Assembly (NCBI RefSeq): GCF_017875465.1
Contig: NZ_JAGGMQ010000001.1
Location: forward strand, 620,001-684,000
Direction: 5' to 3'
DNA from: Winslowiella toletana
GTDB lineage: Bacteria; Pseudomonadota; Gammaproteobacteria; Enterobacterales; Enterobacteriaceae
Length of the DNA: 64,000 bases
Numbering within the stretch: position 1 is the stretch's first letter; each line of letters starts with the position of its first letter. Under the pieces are notes generated by a model that searched no databases, was not told where the DNA came from, and saw nothing but the letters and a program-made list of their open reading frames with translations. Positions 24,236-33,217 of the stretch are shown here, in pieces. The position numbers and the translations under genes were made by a program.

Positions 24236-25336
24236 CTACTTCCGCATCGCCAGCCGAATCAGATCCGACAAACGTTCCAGCTGACGCGTCAGCTCCAGGC
24301 TGAGCCAGACATAGCCGTGAATCTGGGTTTCTACCCGCGGGTCGCTGTTGGCTTCGGCGATCAGCTGTTTCAGCTCCTGCGAGATTTCCGCCATTTCGGC
24401 GCTGGTCGCCGCCAGTTTGCTGGTATCGGCGCTTAGCAGCGCCGCCGACAGCGCCTGTAAAGTCTGCCCGGTCATCTGCTGGGTACGACGCAGAGTCTGC
24501 GCATTCAGCATCAGCAGGTGACTCTCACGCGACGACCACCAGGCATTGATTTGCAGTTCCAGCGTACACAGCATATTGCGATTAACGGTCTGGATGCCAT
24601 CCAGCACTGACTTCGGTATGCGTGTCTCTTTGCTGGCGGGATCAAGGAAGGCGCGCATTTTCACCACGTCAGTCAGCAACCGCTGCATATGTCTGGTCAG
24701 CCGTGGTTGTTCCACCAGATTTGGCGAGAAACCGGCATGATGCAGTTTCGCCATTGAAGAGAGCGCGTCGGAGAGTTTAATGCGCCAGTGGGTATAGGCC
24801 TTCTGCGGATAGATACTGCTAAACAGCAGCGCCAGCACCGAGCCGAGGATCACATCGCCACCGCGCCACAGCGCCGTTTCGAAATCACCTGCCGGTGCGC
24901 CGCAGACCACCGCGAGAGTAATGCCGATCAGCAGCGCCATATAGGGGTGTTTGCCCAGCGCCAGGTAACCGCTGAGAAACACCACCACCGCGCACCATGC
25001 CAGCATCCCCGGCAGCGAGATCAGTTCCAGTTTCAGCGCAATCAGGCCGGAGATGGAGCCAAACAGCGTGCCGCCAATGCGCTGCACCGCTCGCGGCAGC
25101 ACGTTACCCCACGACGAGATGGGCCCCATCACCACCACCAGGGTGATTAATGGCCAGGTGCCTTCGGGAATATCCAGCCCGCGCACCAGTAAAAAGGTCA
25201 GCACAAACGCCAGTGAGATACGGCAACCATGCACAATCCGGTAATGCCGGTAAATGCTGAATTCAATGGCCGAAAGCGGCTTGTCGGGGCGCAAAGGTGT
25301 TCTCCGGTGAGTAATAAGGATTTCGGGGCTTATCAT
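24236..25336 (-). CDS. yeeA: FUSC-family inner membrane protein YeeA
   Basis: 366 residues. The N-terminal half has about six membrane spans of the FUSC (fusaric acid resistance/aromatic acid exporter-like) type, including GTWPLITLVVVMGPISSWGNVLPRAVQRIGGT; the C-terminal half is a soluble helical domain. It matches YeeA by length, content and position between tmaR and sbmC. Function is not established; export of small aromatic acids is the family guess. Confidence 0.9.
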   Translation of the reverse strand: MISPEILITHRRTPLRPDKPLSAIEFSIYRHYRIVHGCRISLAFVLTFLLVRGLDIPEGTWPLITLVVVMGPISSWGNVLPRAVQRIGGTLFGSISGLIALKLELISLPGMLAWCAVVVFLSGYLALGKHPYMALLIGITLAVVCGAPAGDFETALWRGGDVILGSVLALLFSSIYPQKAYTHWRIKLSDALSSMAKLHHAGFSPNLVEQPRLTRHMQRLLTDVVKMRAFLDPASKETRIPKSVLDGIQTVNRNMLCTLELQINAWWSSRESHLLMLNAQTLRRTQQMTGQTLQALSAALLSADTSKLAATSAEMAEISQELKQLIAEANSDPRVETQIHGYVWLSLELTRQLERLSDLIRLAMRK

Positions 25337-25498
25337 AACCGATCGATTTGTACGGTTTTAAACCCATTATCGCTATTTCAACACCGTTTTTGCCGGTTTT
25401 ACCTTATTGCCTGGCTTAATTAACACTACACCAACAGGCCATTAATCTTTGATTATCAACTGGTTTGGCAGCTATTCCTGCGGCTGGCGGCACGCTGT

Positions 25499-25963
25499 TC
25501 AGGATTTAATCACCGGCACACAAATCTCAAATTCCCAGATGCCGCTAAGCGATCCATCATTCAGGTAGCGATCGAAACAGGGAGCATCGGCTTTGTGGTA
25601 ATCGCTGCCAGCCAGCCACGCAAACATTGCCAGCCAGGGTTTGGCAAAATCACCATCCTCAACCCGCACCTGCGCTACCGCATAAGTGCCAGCCGCCAGA
25701 TGACGAATCTCCACTTCATCGCTGTGCGACGGCAGCACAAAATCATCAGGCACGCTGATGGCGGTATCAATACGCAGCGCCTCTTCCGGCACCACTTCCG
25801 GATTATCGTAGTAAACCGCCAGCCAGTCGCCGCCGACAATCTGATGTTGCTTGACCCAGTGAGATAATTTTTCAAAACCCGCCGGCGCCGTCTGCGGCCA
25901 GGGACCAATCAGGCGATAACCCGCAATGGTACGCTGCGGTAGTTGCATAATCTGAACATTCAT
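25499..25963 (-). CDS. sbmC: DNA gyrase inhibitor SbmC (GyrI-like)
   Basis: 154 residues of the GyrI-like fold: MQLPQRTIAGYRLIGPWPQT at the N terminus, WLAVYYDNPEVVPEEALRID in the middle, and the late CFDRYLNDGSLSGIWEFEICVPV. E. coli SbmC protects gyrase from microcin B17 and quinolone-type poisons. It sits between yeeA and dacD, as in E. coli. E. coli sbmC is under LexA control, but I see no clear CTGT-N8-ACAG box in the short upstream region here. Confidence 0.92.
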   Translation of the reverse strand: MNVQIMQLPQRTIAGYRLIGPWPQTAPAGFEKLSHWVKQHQIVGGDWLAVYYDNPEVVPEEALRIDTAISVPDDFVLPSHSDEVEIRHLAAGTYAVAQVRVEDGDFAKPWLAMFAWLAGSDYHKADAPCFDRYLNDGSLSGIWEFEICVPVIKS

Positions 25964-26074
25964 CTGTTTGCTCCTTATATTGGCTGATTAGCCATCGATA
26001 ATAGCGTATGGCGCACAGCGCAATCTCCGATCGCGGCGGCAATAATCAGATAAGAGGATCAGGGAAGGGGTAAT

Positions 26075-26099
26075 ACGGGCGCGCAGTTCACGCGCCCGT
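26075..26099. terminator. GC-rich hairpin downstream of dacD
   Basis: ACGGGCGCG (26075-26083), 7-base loop, CGCGCCCGT (26091-26099), just after the dacD stop on the minus strand. There is no T-run on either side, so it may be an mRNA-stabilising or factor-dependent end rather than a strong intrinsic terminator. Confidence 0.45.
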
Positions 26100-26104
26100 G
26101 AACA

Positions 26105-27274
26105 TCAGAATGTCAGTTTCAGATAATCTTCAATACGGGTCACGATACCTGCGGTGGCGACGCCCTGCAATGTCATCAGCGGATAGCTGGCAATCGGCTT
26201 ATCACCCGCCATCAGCTGGATAGTGCCAATCTGTTCATGGGCTTTCAGCGGCGCTTCCAGCTCTTTGCGGTCGATAACGTATTTCGCTTTAATACTTTTC
26301 ACCTGGTCGCGCGGCAGTGACAGATAAATATCGTTGTCGACACCAACGTCTACCTGATGCGGATTACCGTACCAGACGGTTTCATGGCCGATAGCTTTAC
26401 CGGCATGGAACAGCTGTACGGTATCAAAACTGTTCTGGCCCCAGGTCAGCAGCTTACGCGCCTGCTCTTCACGGCCTTTGGTGCTTTTACCGCCCATCAC
26501 AACCGCAATCAGGCGGCGCTGCCCTTCAACGCTGGAAGCGATGATATTAAAGCCCGCGCTTTCGGTATGACCGGTTTTCAGCCCGTCTACATGCAGGGTT
26601 TTATCCCACAGCAGACCATTACGATTCTGCTGGGTGATGCCGTTCCAGGTCAGGGATTTCTCGCCGTACATCTGATAGAAATCCGGCTCCCCCTGGATAA
26701 TCGCCCGGGAAAGTTTCGCCAGATCGCGCGCGGTGGTGAACTGTCCCGGCGCGTCGAGTCCGTGTACGGTTTCAAAATGGGTATTGGTCAGACCGAGTTT
26801 AGTCACATACTCATTCATCATTTTAACGAAACCCGCTTCGCTGCCGGCGACATAATCCGCCAGCGCCACACAGGCATCATTACCAGAATCGATAATTACC
26901 CCGCGGCTGAGGTCACGCACCGTCACTTTCTCGCCGGGTTTCAGAAACATCAGTGACGAACCTTTAAATACCGGATTACCTGCGCCCCAGGCATCGTTAC
27001 CCACTGTTACAATATCGTCACGGGTGATATGGCCATTATCAATTGCACGATCAACCACATAGCCGGTCATCAGCTTGGTCAGGCTGGCAGGATTACGCCG
27101 CTGATCGGCATTGCCCTCGGTAAGGATCTGGCCGGTGGTGGCATCCATCAGCGCCCAGGAGGCCGCATCAACGGCTGGCGGGGTTAACGGGAAAGGCATC
27201 GCACTCTCATCGGCATGCGCCAGGGAAACAAAAGCCAAAAACAGACTAAAACTTGCAAGCTGACGCCTTTTCAA
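26105..27274 (-). CDS. dacD: D-alanyl-D-alanine carboxypeptidase DacD (PBP6b)
   Basis: 389 residues. Signal peptide at 1-21 (cleavage near AHA/DE). Penicillin-binding active-site motifs are complete: SLTK at 64-67, SGN at 130-132 and KTG at 233-235. A C-terminal beta-rich domain ends in an amphipathic tail (GIVTRIEDYLKLTF) that anchors class C low-mass PBPs to the inner membrane. It trims the terminal D-Ala of peptidoglycan stem peptides. Located next to sbmC as in E. coli, divergent from the accessory acyltransferase gene. Confidence 0.95.
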   Translation of the reverse strand: MKRRQLASFSLFLAFVSLAHADESAMPFPLTPPAVDAASWALMDATTGQILTEGNADQRRNPASLTKLMTGYVVDRAIDNGHITRDDIVTVGNDAWGAGNPVFKGSSLMFLKPGEKVTVRDLSRGVIIDSGNDACVALADYVAGSEAGFVKMMNEYVTKLGLTNTHFETVHGLDAPGQFTTARDLAKLSRAIIQGEPDFYQMYGEKSLTWNGITQQNRNGLLWDKTLHVDGLKTGHTESAGFNIIASSVEGQRRLIAVVMGGKSTKGREEQARKLLTWGQNSFDTVQLFHAGKAIGHETVWYGNPHQVDVGVDNDIYLSLPRDQVKSIKAKYVIDRKELEAPLKAHEQIGTIQLMAGDKPIASYPLMTLQGVATAGIVTRIEDYLKLTF

Positions 27275-27548
27275 CAGTTCATCCTCTAATCAAAAACATT
27301 TCGTTAATCAGGGCGATGTTTTACGGTAATCATCCTGTGATTGCGTTAATCAATTGCAAGTAAATATGAATAATTTTCCGTACCGCTTCTGCACTGTTTT
27401 TGTAAGAAAAGCGTCAGAAACAGGTTGAAGTGGTACTCATACACCCAGGGATAATCCGATAATTTTCTTTTTAAGAATCATCAACATTGTTAAGAATTCC
27501 TAATCAACTACCCTCGACCTGTGGATTGTAAATTATTCTGAGGTAGAG

Positions 27549-28697
27549 ATGTCGACATCAAGAGGATGGTCAACAGAGTTAGAGGGCCTGCGAGGATTCG
27601 CTTCGCTATGGGTGTTGCTGGGACATGTCAGCTTGCTGGTTCACTGCACCATCCCAATCATTTCGATGCCCAGCATGGGGGTCGATCTGTTTATCTTGCT
27701 GTCAGGTTATCTGATGGCGAAAAACTATATTGAACGTCAGCAAAAAGAGCCGTGGAATAGCGTAAGTACCGTTAAGAAATTCTGGATCCGACGATTCTTC
27801 CGTATTGCTCCGCTCTACTACCTGTTGCTGATTGTGGCGATGGTCAATGGTCACTGGTACGGCGAGATGCGCGATACCATTGCGCAATTCTTCCCCTCTA
27901 CCGCGACTGAAACCTCCCGTTATGCCGACCAGTCACTGGGCAATATTGTTTCTCATCTCAGTTTCACCTTTGGTTTTTTACCGGGTTACAGTTTTAATAC
28001 GGTATTACCGGACTGGAGCATCGGCCTGGAAATGCAGTTCTACCTGCTGTTCCCGTTTATTATGCTGCTGACGCTGCGTCTCGGTTATATCCCGACGCTG
28101 CTGGTCCTGATGGCGGTGTGCGCCGCAGGACGTTTTGCCCTCGCCAGCTACTATGAAGCCTTTGCCATGCCGTCGATGATTCTGATTAAACTGCATATGT
28201 TTATGGCGGGTATGCTGCTGGCCGAAGCGGTGCGGAAAAAACATCCCGGTTATCTGCTGGCGGCATTAATTGCGCCGGTGCTGAGTGCGGTGATTAGCAG
28301 TGATTTAAGCAAGCTGGCTATTGTGATGGAAGCAGTGATGATTATCGGTATGGCCGCCATTTTATGGCAATACCGGCCGGGCGCGATGATGCAGAAAGCC
28401 ATCGCGCTGCCGCGCGCCATTCTGACCAACCGCTTCAGCACCTGGCTGGGTGATGTCTCTTACTCGGTCTATCTGTTGCATCTGTTGATTGTGGTGCCTG
28501 CTATCGCCCTGCTGCTGCGTGACTACCATATGGATGGCGTCAGCGCGCCGCTGCGTTTCGGCATTGTCTGCGCCATCTGTATTCCGCTGACTTACGCCAT
28601 TGCCACCCTGCTGTATCGCTTTGTTGAGAAGCCAGGCATTCTGCTGGGTAAACGCGTGCTGGCGCCGCGTCCGGCCGCCTCCGATATCGCCAGCTAA
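27549..28697 (+). CDS. Acyltransferase family 3 (OafA-like) membrane protein
   Basis: 382 residues, about ten membrane spans. The family signature is clear: ELEGLRGFASLWVLLGHV with the catalytic-type histidine, FILLSGYLMAKNYI, the RRFFRIAPLYYL arginine motif, NTVLPDWSIGLEMQFYLLFP and, late, VSYSVYLLHLLIV. Such enzymes O-acetylate or succinylate surface polysaccharides, antigens or glucans. GAGGTAGAG precedes the ATG. It is a single-gene unit with its own terminator at 28720-28751, between dacD and the large HEISH protein; the acceptor is unknown. Confidence 0.88.
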   Translation: MSTSRGWSTELEGLRGFASLWVLLGHVSLLVHCTIPIISMPSMGVDLFILLSGYLMAKNYIERQQKEPWNSVSTVKKFWIRRFFRIAPLYYLLLIVAMVNGHWYGEMRDTIAQFFPSTATETSRYADQSLGNIVSHLSFTFGFLPGYSFNTVLPDWSIGLEMQFYLLFPFIMLLTLRLGYIPTLLVLMAVCAAGRFALASYYEAFAMPSMILIKLHMFMAGMLLAEAVRKKHPGYLLAALIAPVLSAVISSDLSKLAIVMEAVMIIGMAAILWQYRPGAMMQKAIALPRAILTNRFSTWLGDVSYSVYLLHLLIVVPAIALLLRDYHMDGVSAPLRFGIVCAICIPLTYAIATLLYRFVEKPGILLGKRVLAPRPAASDIAS

Positions 28698-28719
28698 CGC
28701 TGGCGGAATACGCGATAAG

Positions 28720-28751
28720 ATCCGCAGCCCTCAGGGTTGCGGATTTTTTTT
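28720..28751 (+). terminator. Intrinsic terminator of the acyltransferase gene
   Basis: ATCCGCA ... TGCGGAT outer stem (28720-28726 with 28738-28744), an inner CCC/GGG stem, then a run of eight T. The stop codon of the convergent large gene (28731-28733, minus strand) falls in the loop, so the two genes share this sequence. Confidence 0.8.
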
Positions 28752-31700
28752 GGCGTTATTTTGCGCATCAAACAGTCTTACCCGTGAGGAAGCCATCACC
28801 ATTCGTCGATGTTGTCCTGCGGCCGTTTCGGCAATGCGTGCCTGGCGGTTAATTTCCGGTTCCGGCGCCGCCTGGAAACCTCCGCGGCCAAAAAACTGCA
28901 GACGAAGGTCGCGTATCTGTTGCGGGCTGGGGGTTTCGGGCGCTGGAGCAGATGAAGGTCGTGCCGGGGGGCGGGTGCTGATACGCAGGATCGCCTCGGT
29001 TATCTGCGGCTCAGGGGCGGGTTCGTGGCTTAGCAGTTCACTCATCGTCCTGATATTGGTTCCACTGTGTGGCAGATGATTGAAGGGCTGAGCAGGAACG
29101 GGGGCAGTCCACTGCCTGCCCTGCGGTGGTCGTTGTGGCAGCGAGCCGGGCGGCAGTAGTTGCGTCACCGTTCCCCCGCCGCCGCGGTTAATCATCACAC
29201 CGCTGCTTACCGCAACGGCCCCCGCCTCGCTGACGGGTGCGGGCGCAATGCTGACACATTGCGCCGCCTGCTGCTCAGCCGCTGGTTGTTCAGCAACCGC
29301 GTTACTGCCAGTGGCATCACTCGCGCCCTCACTGATGCCGTGATCATCGGTCAGCCACACCAGATGCTGGCGACGCCCTGCCCGCGGCTCATTACGCCCC
29401 GCCAGCCACTGTTGAACTTCAAAGCTTAAGTTCTCCAGTTGACTCTGGACTTGCGCCATCAACTCCTGCGCCCTGGCATCACGCATCGCCCGCTCTCTGT
29501 TTTTTTCTTGCTCCGTTTCTTTATCACGCTGCAGGCACTGCTGCGCAAATTCAGCGGAAAATGGCGTGCGGGAGATCATCTCAATAGCGCCGTCAAACGC
29601 CAGGTTCAACATATCCGCAAAGGAGTCAGCACTTGACGCTGGCGGAAATGACGGAGCACGGTTTTCCGCCATTGTCCGTTGCTCAGCTGCGGCATACTTA
29701 CGTATCCGGGCGTAATAACGTGCGGGCGCGCCATCTCCGCCCTTACTGCTCTTTGAATGGATTTTACCTTTGGTTTTAAGCGTAAGGCTTATCCCCTTTT
29801 CGCTCTGTGCCTCAATCTTATTAATTTCGCGCTGGCAGGGAGCCGAGTTCTTTTTATCTCGCGGGTTCTGCCTGTAACTGCGCCTCAGACCTGACGAACA
29901 TTGTCGCATCTGATGAAAAACATTGGGCAGCGTATTAAAATGCTCCATGCGCAGATCAATCCCCTGACTGCTGCTTATCTGTTGCAGTTGCGCTTCAATT
30001 TTTTTTATCCATCCGGCGATGGCGTTTAAGTCAGCCCTTTCAGCGCCACTTATTTTGCGCGCAGCCAGTTCCTTTACCGATGTTTTAATCATGTACAGCG
30101 GCCCCTTCCTTCCCCGATGAGTAAACCGGTTATCCGCCGTCATTTCCTCCAGGTACTTATCTAAATAACGGTGAATTTTCTCAGCATGTTTGTGAATCTG
30201 GCTGGTATTATTCGGGCCAGCCAGCCAGCTGGTCGCTGACATTGCTGCAGCTGGCACAACGGCTTCCGTCGCGGGCTGAGCGGGGATGTTGAGCGATATC
30301 GCTCTTAGAAATTGCTGATTGATCATCGGTGGGTTAGTTAACGGATAACCGGTAAGCTGCTGCACTCCGGCAATCAGCGCAAGATTATCCCCCGACGGCC
30401 ACTGACTACTGCCCAGATCGCGCGGTCCCTCGGCTGTCTGCAGATACAGCTGAAGCGTATTGCCGCGAACCACCAGCACCCGTTCGTTATTCTCCAGCTG
30501 CGGCGGTTGCGCGCTGATATCATTGCCCTGCGGATCAAAGAAATATTGCATCTCCCCGTCTTCATTTTCCCCGACGACAAACCAGCGATGCTGCGTTGCC
30601 AGCCCCGCCAGCATATCCGCCAGTTGCAGACGCTGAATCTGTTCTTCATTAATGATATGTCTGAACTCTCTGACATAATTCAGGGTGCTGAAGACATCCA
30701 TCACTGCCTGCGGCGGCGTGGGGTCGACGCTAAGCGGCACGAGGCTGCGAATATCGAACGCCAGTTGATAGCTGAAGGGGATCAGACCGCCCTGGATCAT
30801 CATCTTCAGGGTATTAATCACCTCCGGGTAACTGTCGCTGTAAGGGGCAATGTCGCGCAGCTGATTGGCCAGCGCTTGCAGAAACGCCCGCCCGCAGGGA
30901 GAGGAGATAAAATCATCCTGATAGCTGTGCCGGACCGGCCAGCGCAGCAGGCTCAAACAGTCCGCGACCAGTTGCTGCCATGCCAGTAGTTTGCCCCCAC
31001 ACCAAAAGTGACTGACGACGGCATCGCACAGTGACCAGCCCTGATAGCGGCAACCTGGCAGGATAATGTTCAGAATCTGCCCTGGCGTCATCAGCTTTTC
31101 CGCTAACATTTTTCTCAGGGTGGTGAGAAACAGGGTGGTGCTGATCTGCGGCAGCGCTGACTGCTGGCCCGTCAGATAACCGAGACGCGTGGCAATTCTC
31201 GCTGCTGTTCGCGCCAGAAAACGACCAACAGCCAGCATATCAGCGCCTTCAGCCTGCCGGGTGTCAGCCAGAGTGGTCGCGGCCTGCGCCAGATCCTCCA
31301 GCGCGCAGTGCAGCTGGTAAGGCGTGAGCGTCTCGGGATGCGCCAGCGCGGTATAGCCGGGTTCCGACGTCATGCTGGTATCCGATAACGTATCAAAACT
31401 ATCTGACGAGACATTGGGCCGAATAAACCGGTGTCCCTGGCGGTCTAACTGCCTGGAGAGCTGCTCATCGTAACTGATCACCAGCGTGACCAGCGAGTCG
31501 GCATTTTGCAGAATAACCTGTAATAACAGCTCTTTATCGGCATGAATACCCGCCAGTAAACCCGCAGGGCTGGTTGGATTCAGGCCGCTGACCAGCGCAA
31601 GCTGACTCCAGACACGATTGGTATAAATCTCCAGGCGCAGCGTGTTTAACCACTCCGCCGATACCGGATAATATTGCTGTGCGTAGCGCAGAAATTGCTG

Positions 31701-33026
31701 CCATCGATCATCGTCCAGCGCCGCGCCTCTTATACGCTCCAGCATTTCCAGAAACTGCGTCCTGCGCATCCCCGCTGGCGACCCGGTGTTCATCATCAGG
31801 TCATCACAAATTTTCGCCAGTATCAGTTCGGTAAACCCCTGCAGTGATCCGCTCTCTTCCTCCTCTGCTACCATCGCGGCGATGCCTGCGGTTGTGCGCC
31901 GCAGCTCCTCAGGCGTGCCATAGCTAAAATCATACCAGTAGTCATTAGTCGACTCCCTGTCGTCCGGCAACATATGACTGATTTCATGGGGCACCACCTG
32001 CAATATCTCCAGAAATACGGCCTCATGATTAATCGTGGTAAACACGATACGGTTTTGGCTGTCACAGGGAAACGCCTGCGCGCTAACCCCCCGGCGCTGG
32101 CTATTTGGCCGCGAGAGCAAAAACTGGCTGGCGTCCTGCTGCAGATAGCGCTGGGTAAGGCGATGATAACTGACGAGACGCGTACGGGCCTTTTCCAGCA
32201 TCGCAGGTGTGACCTGATTCGGGCGGATCCCCAGTCGTCGCGCAAGGATCCCCGCCAGACGTGAGGTATTTTGCGCGCTATGGTTCAGGGTGTAGAGCAA
32301 ACTGTTATCAAACAGCACCAGCGCTTCACGGATTTGCGGCAGCTGACGATAAACATCCTCACCGCGCGCGATAATCGAAAAACCGATGGTGGAGAGATAA
32401 TGCTCAAAATCGTCGTTATTGCCGCGATAAGGTGGCGTGGCAACCGGCGCTGCTGGCGCCCAGTGGTAAAAGTGTCGTTCGATAAAATCACGACAATGTT
32501 GATTATGTTCCAGGGTATACAGCAGCTGCTGCCGAAAGCCGCCCACTTCATGGCTTCCTAACTGACCAGGCAGCAGATCAAAATTTGCCGCATAGAGCGC
32601 GGCTAAAAAGTGGTCGCCATACTCACCGGTCGTGACCTCCTCAAAACGTTGCCCCACCAGCGGCTGATAAAATAACTGACCGCGCTGATTTTGCTGCTGA
32701 CGCATTACAATCAGCATATTGGCTTGCTCCCGCATCGCCGGTAAAAACAGCACGCAGCGACTCTCCTCGTCTTCAATGCGCAGCGCAACCTGTTCCCAGC
32801 CGGGGAGATTCAGCGCAATAAAAGGCGTCAGCTCCATTACCTCCGTGTTCCATAATCCGTTATGACCTAAATCATTGATTATTGCCCCATAGCGTTCCGC
32901 GCTTAACGTTGACAAATAGTTTCCCGACGGGGCCGCAGGGGGGGGTGAAGAGACCACAACAGGTGGACTGACGGAGGAACTGTTTCTGCTAACAGAGCCA
33001 TGACTGGCAGAAGCAACGGGATACAT
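28731..33026 (-). CDS. Large protein with HEISH metalloprotease motif, effector-like
   Basis: 1431 residues from the ATG at 33026, which has AGGAG six bases upstream. No characterised family is recognised. Residues 1-40 are Ser/Pro-rich and unstructured (SSSVSPPVVVSSPPPAAPSG), as in type III secreted proteins, with no Sec signal or membrane span. Residues 347-351 are HEISH, an HExxH zinc-protease motif, followed by acidic candidates for a third ligand (DDREST, GTPEELRR, AEEEESG). A helical middle follows, then around 855-925 a beta-rich stretch (MQYFFDPQGNDISA, ERVLVVRGNTLQLYLQTAEG), a basic helical segment (about 985-1150), and a proline/alanine-rich tail. It is a single-gene unit between an acyltransferase and gcd. 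A protease effector acting inside host cells is inferred; no secretion genes lie in the window. Confidence 0.7.
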   Translation of the reverse strand: MYPVASASHGSVSRNSSSVSPPVVVSSPPPAAPSGNYLSTLSAERYGAIINDLGHNGLWNTEVMELTPFIALNLPGWEQVALRIEDEESRCVLFLPAMREQANMLIVMRQQQNQRGQLFYQPLVGQRFEEVTTGEYGDHFLAALYAANFDLLPGQLGSHEVGGFRQQLLYTLEHNQHCRDFIERHFYHWAPAAPVATPPYRGNNDDFEHYLSTIGFSIIARGEDVYRQLPQIREALVLFDNSLLYTLNHSAQNTSRLAGILARRLGIRPNQVTPAMLEKARTRLVSYHRLTQRYLQQDASQFLLSRPNSQRRGVSAQAFPCDSQNRIVFTTINHEAVFLEILQVVPHEISHMLPDDRESTNDYWYDFSYGTPEELRRTTAGIAAMVAEEEESGSLQGFTELILAKICDDLMMNTGSPAGMRRTQFLEMLERIRGAALDDDRWQQFLRYAQQYYPVSAEWLNTLRLEIYTNRVWSQLALVSGLNPTSPAGLLAGIHADKELLLQVILQNADSLVTLVISYDEQLSRQLDRQGHRFIRPNVSSDSFDTLSDTSMTSEPGYTALAHPETLTPYQLHCALEDLAQAATTLADTRQAEGADMLAVGRFLARTAARIATRLGYLTGQQSALPQISTTLFLTTLRKMLAEKLMTPGQILNIILPGCRYQGWSLCDAVVSHFWCGGKLLAWQQLVADCLSLLRWPVRHSYQDDFISSPCGRAFLQALANQLRDIAPYSDSYPEVINTLKMMIQGGLIPFSYQLAFDIRSLVPLSVDPTPPQAVMDVFSTLNYVREFRHIINEEQIQRLQLADMLAGLATQHRWFVVGENEDGEMQYFFDPQGNDISAQPPQLENNERVLVVRGNTLQLYLQTAEGPRDLGSSQWPSGDNLALIAGVQQLTGYPLTNPPMINQQFLRAISLNIPAQPATEAVVPAAAMSATSWLAGPNNTSQIHKHAEKIHRYLDKYLEEMTADNRFTHRGRKGPLYMIKTSVKELAARKISGAERADLNAIAGWIKKIEAQLQQISSSQGIDLRMEHFNTLPNVFHQMRQCSSGLRRSYRQNPRDKKNSAPCQREINKIEAQSEKGISLTLKTKGKIHSKSSKGGDGAPARYYARIRKYAAAEQRTMAENRAPSFPPASSADSFADMLNLAFDGAIEMISRTPFSAEFAQQCLQRDKETEQEKNRERAMRDARAQELMAQVQSQLENLSFEVQQWLAGRNEPRAGRRQHLVWLTDDHGISEGASDATGSNAVAEQPAAEQQAAQCVSIAPAPVSEAGAVAVSSGVMINRGGGGTVTQLLPPGSLPQRPPQGRQWTAPVPAQPFNHLPHSGTNIRTMSELLSHEPAPEPQITEAILRISTRPPARPSSAPAPETPSPQQIRDLRLQFFGRGGFQAAPEPEINRQARIAETAAGQHRRMVMASSRVRLFDAQNNAKKNPQP

Positions 33027-33174
33027 AATCACTCCTGATAACGGGATATATATCAGCAAGCTGTTTCGAAAATACCCAGTTGCTGTTTGCGCACGCAGGC
33101 AGCAACGGGTTAATAACGCAGAATGACGCTATTCGCTTCCAAAAATCACCTGGCGGTGATCAACAGACGAAAAA

Positions 33175-33199
33175 AAACGCCCGATAAAATCGGGCGTTT
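33175..33199 (-). terminator. Intrinsic terminator of gcd
   Basis: Perfect 11-base stem (33175-33185 with 33189-33199) with a 3-base loop; on the minus strand the stem runs directly into a T-run of about eight. It lies just after the gcd stop at 33218. Confidence 0.9.
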
Positions 33200-33217
33200 A
33201 AGGTTACAGCCTGTCAG

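Noticed and set aside
25964-26060. LexA box upstream of sbmC
   Set aside because: No CTGT-N8-ACAG pattern is present in the upstream bases, although E. coli sbmC is SOS-controlled.
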